The notes under the pieces were generated by a model, which was given only the letters and a program-made list of their open reading frames with translations, searched no databases and was not told the DNA's origin. From NCBI GenBank assembly GCA_012798365.1, contig JAAZNH010000160.1, forward strand, positions 1 to 24,247: a stretch of 24,247 bases of DNA, written 5' to 3'. Source of the DNA: Methanomicrobiales archaeon (GTDB lineage: Archaea > Halobacteriota > Methanomicrobia > Methanomicrobiales > Methanospirillaceae). The first letter of the stretch is position 1, and every line of letters begins with the position of its first letter. Positions 22,985-24,247 of this stretch are shown piece by piece. A program made the translations under genes and the position numbers.

Positions 22985-23832
22985 TGGCGTTATATACCCA
23001 CCACCTCCCGTCGTGGAAGAAAGACGAGATCACCGAGATCAAGAAGAACGTCAAGGAGTACAAGCTCATCGGGCTTGTCGACATGTACGGTATTCCCGCA
23101 CAGCAGGTGCAGCAGATCCGCCGGAACCTCCGCGGAAAGGCTGTCATCAAGGTGACGAGGAACACCCTCATCAAGCACGCGTTCGAGGAGATTGGCGGGG
23201 ACGTAAAGAACCTCTCCAAGTATATCTCCGGTCACTCGGCGATCATCTTCACCAACGACAACCCGTTCAAGCTCTACAAGCAGCTTGAGAAGACCAAGAC
23301 CAAGATGGCCGCAAAGGCTGGCGAGAAGGCACCTGAGGACATCGTTGTCCCCGGTGGCCCCACGAGTTTCAAGCCCGGCCCGATTGTCGGCGAGCTCCAG
23401 CAGGCCGGCATTCCGGCAGCCATCGAGGCCGGCAAGGTCAAGATCAAGGAGACCAAGACGGTTGTAAAGAAAGGCGCCGTCATCTCAGCCAAACTCGCAA
23501 CAGCACTCGCAAAGCTCGACATCAAGCCCATGGACGTTGGTCTGCTCCTGCAGGCGGCCTTCCATGAAGGCAGCGTCTATGAGCCGTCCGTGCTCGCGGT
23601 TGATGAGACCGTCGTCCTTGGCCAGATCGCCCTTGCCAGCAGGCAGGCAACCGCCCTCTCGCTCGAAGCAGCAATCCCCACAAAGGATGCCATGAGCGCA
23701 CTCCTGACCAAGGCTGTCAGGGAGGCACGCGGCGTTGCAATCGATGCAGCAGTCTATGAAAAAGACGTTGTCGATGCGATTATCGGTAAAGCCACAAGAG
23801 AAAGCCAGGTCCTCAAGACCCTGGTAAAATAA
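22984..23832 (+). CDS. rplP0: Acidic ribosomal protein P0 (uL10), without the usual acidic tail
   Basis: 282 aa. It anchors L12 dimers to the ribosome. The rRNA-binding N-terminal domain is clear (YKLIGLVDMYGIPAQQVQQIRR, KVTRNTLIKHAFEEIGG), followed by the inserted domain with PTSFKPGPIVGELQQAGIPA and the helical spine that binds L12 (about 225-282). The protein stops at SQVLKTLVK and lacks the hinge and acidic G-L-G-A-L-F-G tail that many archaeal P0 proteins share with L12. The start overlaps the rpl1 stop by one base (TAATG). Confidence 0.94.
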   Translation: MALYTHHLPSWKKDEITEIKKNVKEYKLIGLVDMYGIPAQQVQQIRRNLRGKAVIKVTRNTLIKHAFEEIGGDVKNLSKYISGHSAIIFTNDNPFKLYKQLEKTKTKMAAKAGEKAPEDIVVPGGPTSFKPGPIVGELQQAGIPAAIEAGKVKIKETKTVVKKGAVISAKLATALAKLDIKPMDVGLLLQAAFHEGSVYEPSVLAVDETVVLGQIALASRQATALSLEAAIPTKDAMSALLTKAVREARGVAIDAAVYEKDVVDAIIGKATRESQVLKTLVK

Positions 23833-23862
23833 TATTTGAGATTAATTAACAGGTGAACTAAC

Positions 23863-24168
23863 ATGGAGTATATCTACGCAGCACTTCTCCTCCACAAGGC
23901 AGGAAAGAAGGTCGATGAGAACGGCGTCAAGGCAGTCCTTACCGCCGCAGGTGTAGCAGCAGACGAAGCACGCATCAAGGGACTCATTGCAGCCCTCGAC
24001 GGCGTTAACATCGAGGAAGCAATCAAGGCAGCCTCCGCAGCACCCGTTGCCGTTGCAGCAGCACCCGCAGCAGCAGCAGCACCCGCAGCAAAGGAAGAGA
24101 AGAAGGAAGAGCACAAGAAGGAAGACGAAGAGAGCGGCATGGCAGGGCTCGGTGCCCTGTTCGGCTAA
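23863..24168 (+). CDS. rpl12: Large ribosomal subunit protein P1/L12
   Basis: 101 aa. The N-terminal dimerisation helices (EYIYAALLLHKAGKKVDENG, VLTAAGVAADEARIKGLIAAL) are followed by an Ala/Pro hinge (about 59-76) and the charged tail (KEEKKEEHKKEDEESG) ending in GLGALFG, which recruits elongation factors. GGTGA precedes the ATG. Last gene of the operon. Confidence 0.96.
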   Translation: MEYIYAALLLHKAGKKVDENGVKAVLTAAGVAADEARIKGLIAALDGVNIEEAIKAASAAPVAVAAAPAAAAAPAAKEEKKEEHKKEDEESGMAGLGALFG

Positions 24169-24169
24169 A

Positions 24170-24234
24170 TCCGACTGGTTCGAAGAACCAGGAGGAGGAG
24201 AAGAACACGCACGTGTTCTTCGACTTCCGACTGG
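24170..24234 (+). repeat. Two hairpins and a direct repeat after rpl12
   Basis: TGGTTC/GAACCA (24176-24190, 3-base loop) and AAGAACAC/GTGTTCTT (24201-24220, 4-base loop) form two strong hairpins just after the rpl12 stop. TCCGACTGG occurs at 24170-24178 and again at 24226-24234. No oligo-T follows within the window, so it may be a 3' stabilising or processing structure rather than a terminator. Confidence 0.5.
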
Positions 24235-24247
24235 CCTCGAACAACGA

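Overview
The window is archaeal and most likely from a methanogen of the order Methanomicrobiales (Methanoregula-like). The evidence is the archaeal informational block (ftsZ-secE-spt5 at the left; L11-L1-P0-L12 at the right), an archaeal D-aminoacyl-tRNA deacylase, archaeal lipoprotein signals, TATA-box promoters with leaderless starts, and a methanogen-type sensor protein. The taxonomy is inference, since no rRNA is present.

Layout. Bases 1-3307 hold the tail of an unknown gene, then dtdA, ftsZ, secE and spt5, packed as one operon that ends in a T-rich terminator. Bases 21801-24168 hold rpl11, rpl1, rplP0 and rpl12. In many euryarchaea secE-spt5 run directly into rpl11-rpl1-rplP0-rpl12. Here the two halves are separated by about 18.5 kb of accessory genes, visibly more AT-rich in the middle (about 9.3-15.3 kb).

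The accessory stretch contains: (i) a DUF1673/PH-like membrane protein; (ii) a plus-strand operon made of a 51-aa leaderless ORF, an ABC-2 ATPase, two paralogous permeases with a 38-aa ORF between them, a membrane-anchored NEW3-domain protein and a lipoprotein; (iii) a minus-strand cluster that looks like a complete RiPP (ribosomally made, post-translationally modified peptide) locus: a 45-aa Cys-rich precursor (14690-14827, too short for ordinary gene calling), two different radical SAM/SPASM maturases and an ABC exporter; (iv) a small HTH regulator with a Cys motif, coupled to a polytopic membrane protein; (v) a sensor protein with a solute-binding domain and a degenerate kinase core, and several small secreted or unknown proteins.

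The main discoveries are the peptide precursor and a recurrent promoter element. At four places on the plus strand (3416, 4294, 15038, 15248) an 8-bp TATA-like box is fused at identical spacing to an inverted repeat of the form TGTMAA-N10-TTKACR, with a related core (often CATA). A diverged copy, nested inside a larger palindrome, lies just upstream of the peptide precursor. One copy sits directly on the start of the HTH regulator and another on the ABC-2 operon. The simplest model is an autoregulated regulon that ties the peptide, the regulator and the ABC-2/NEW3 system together.
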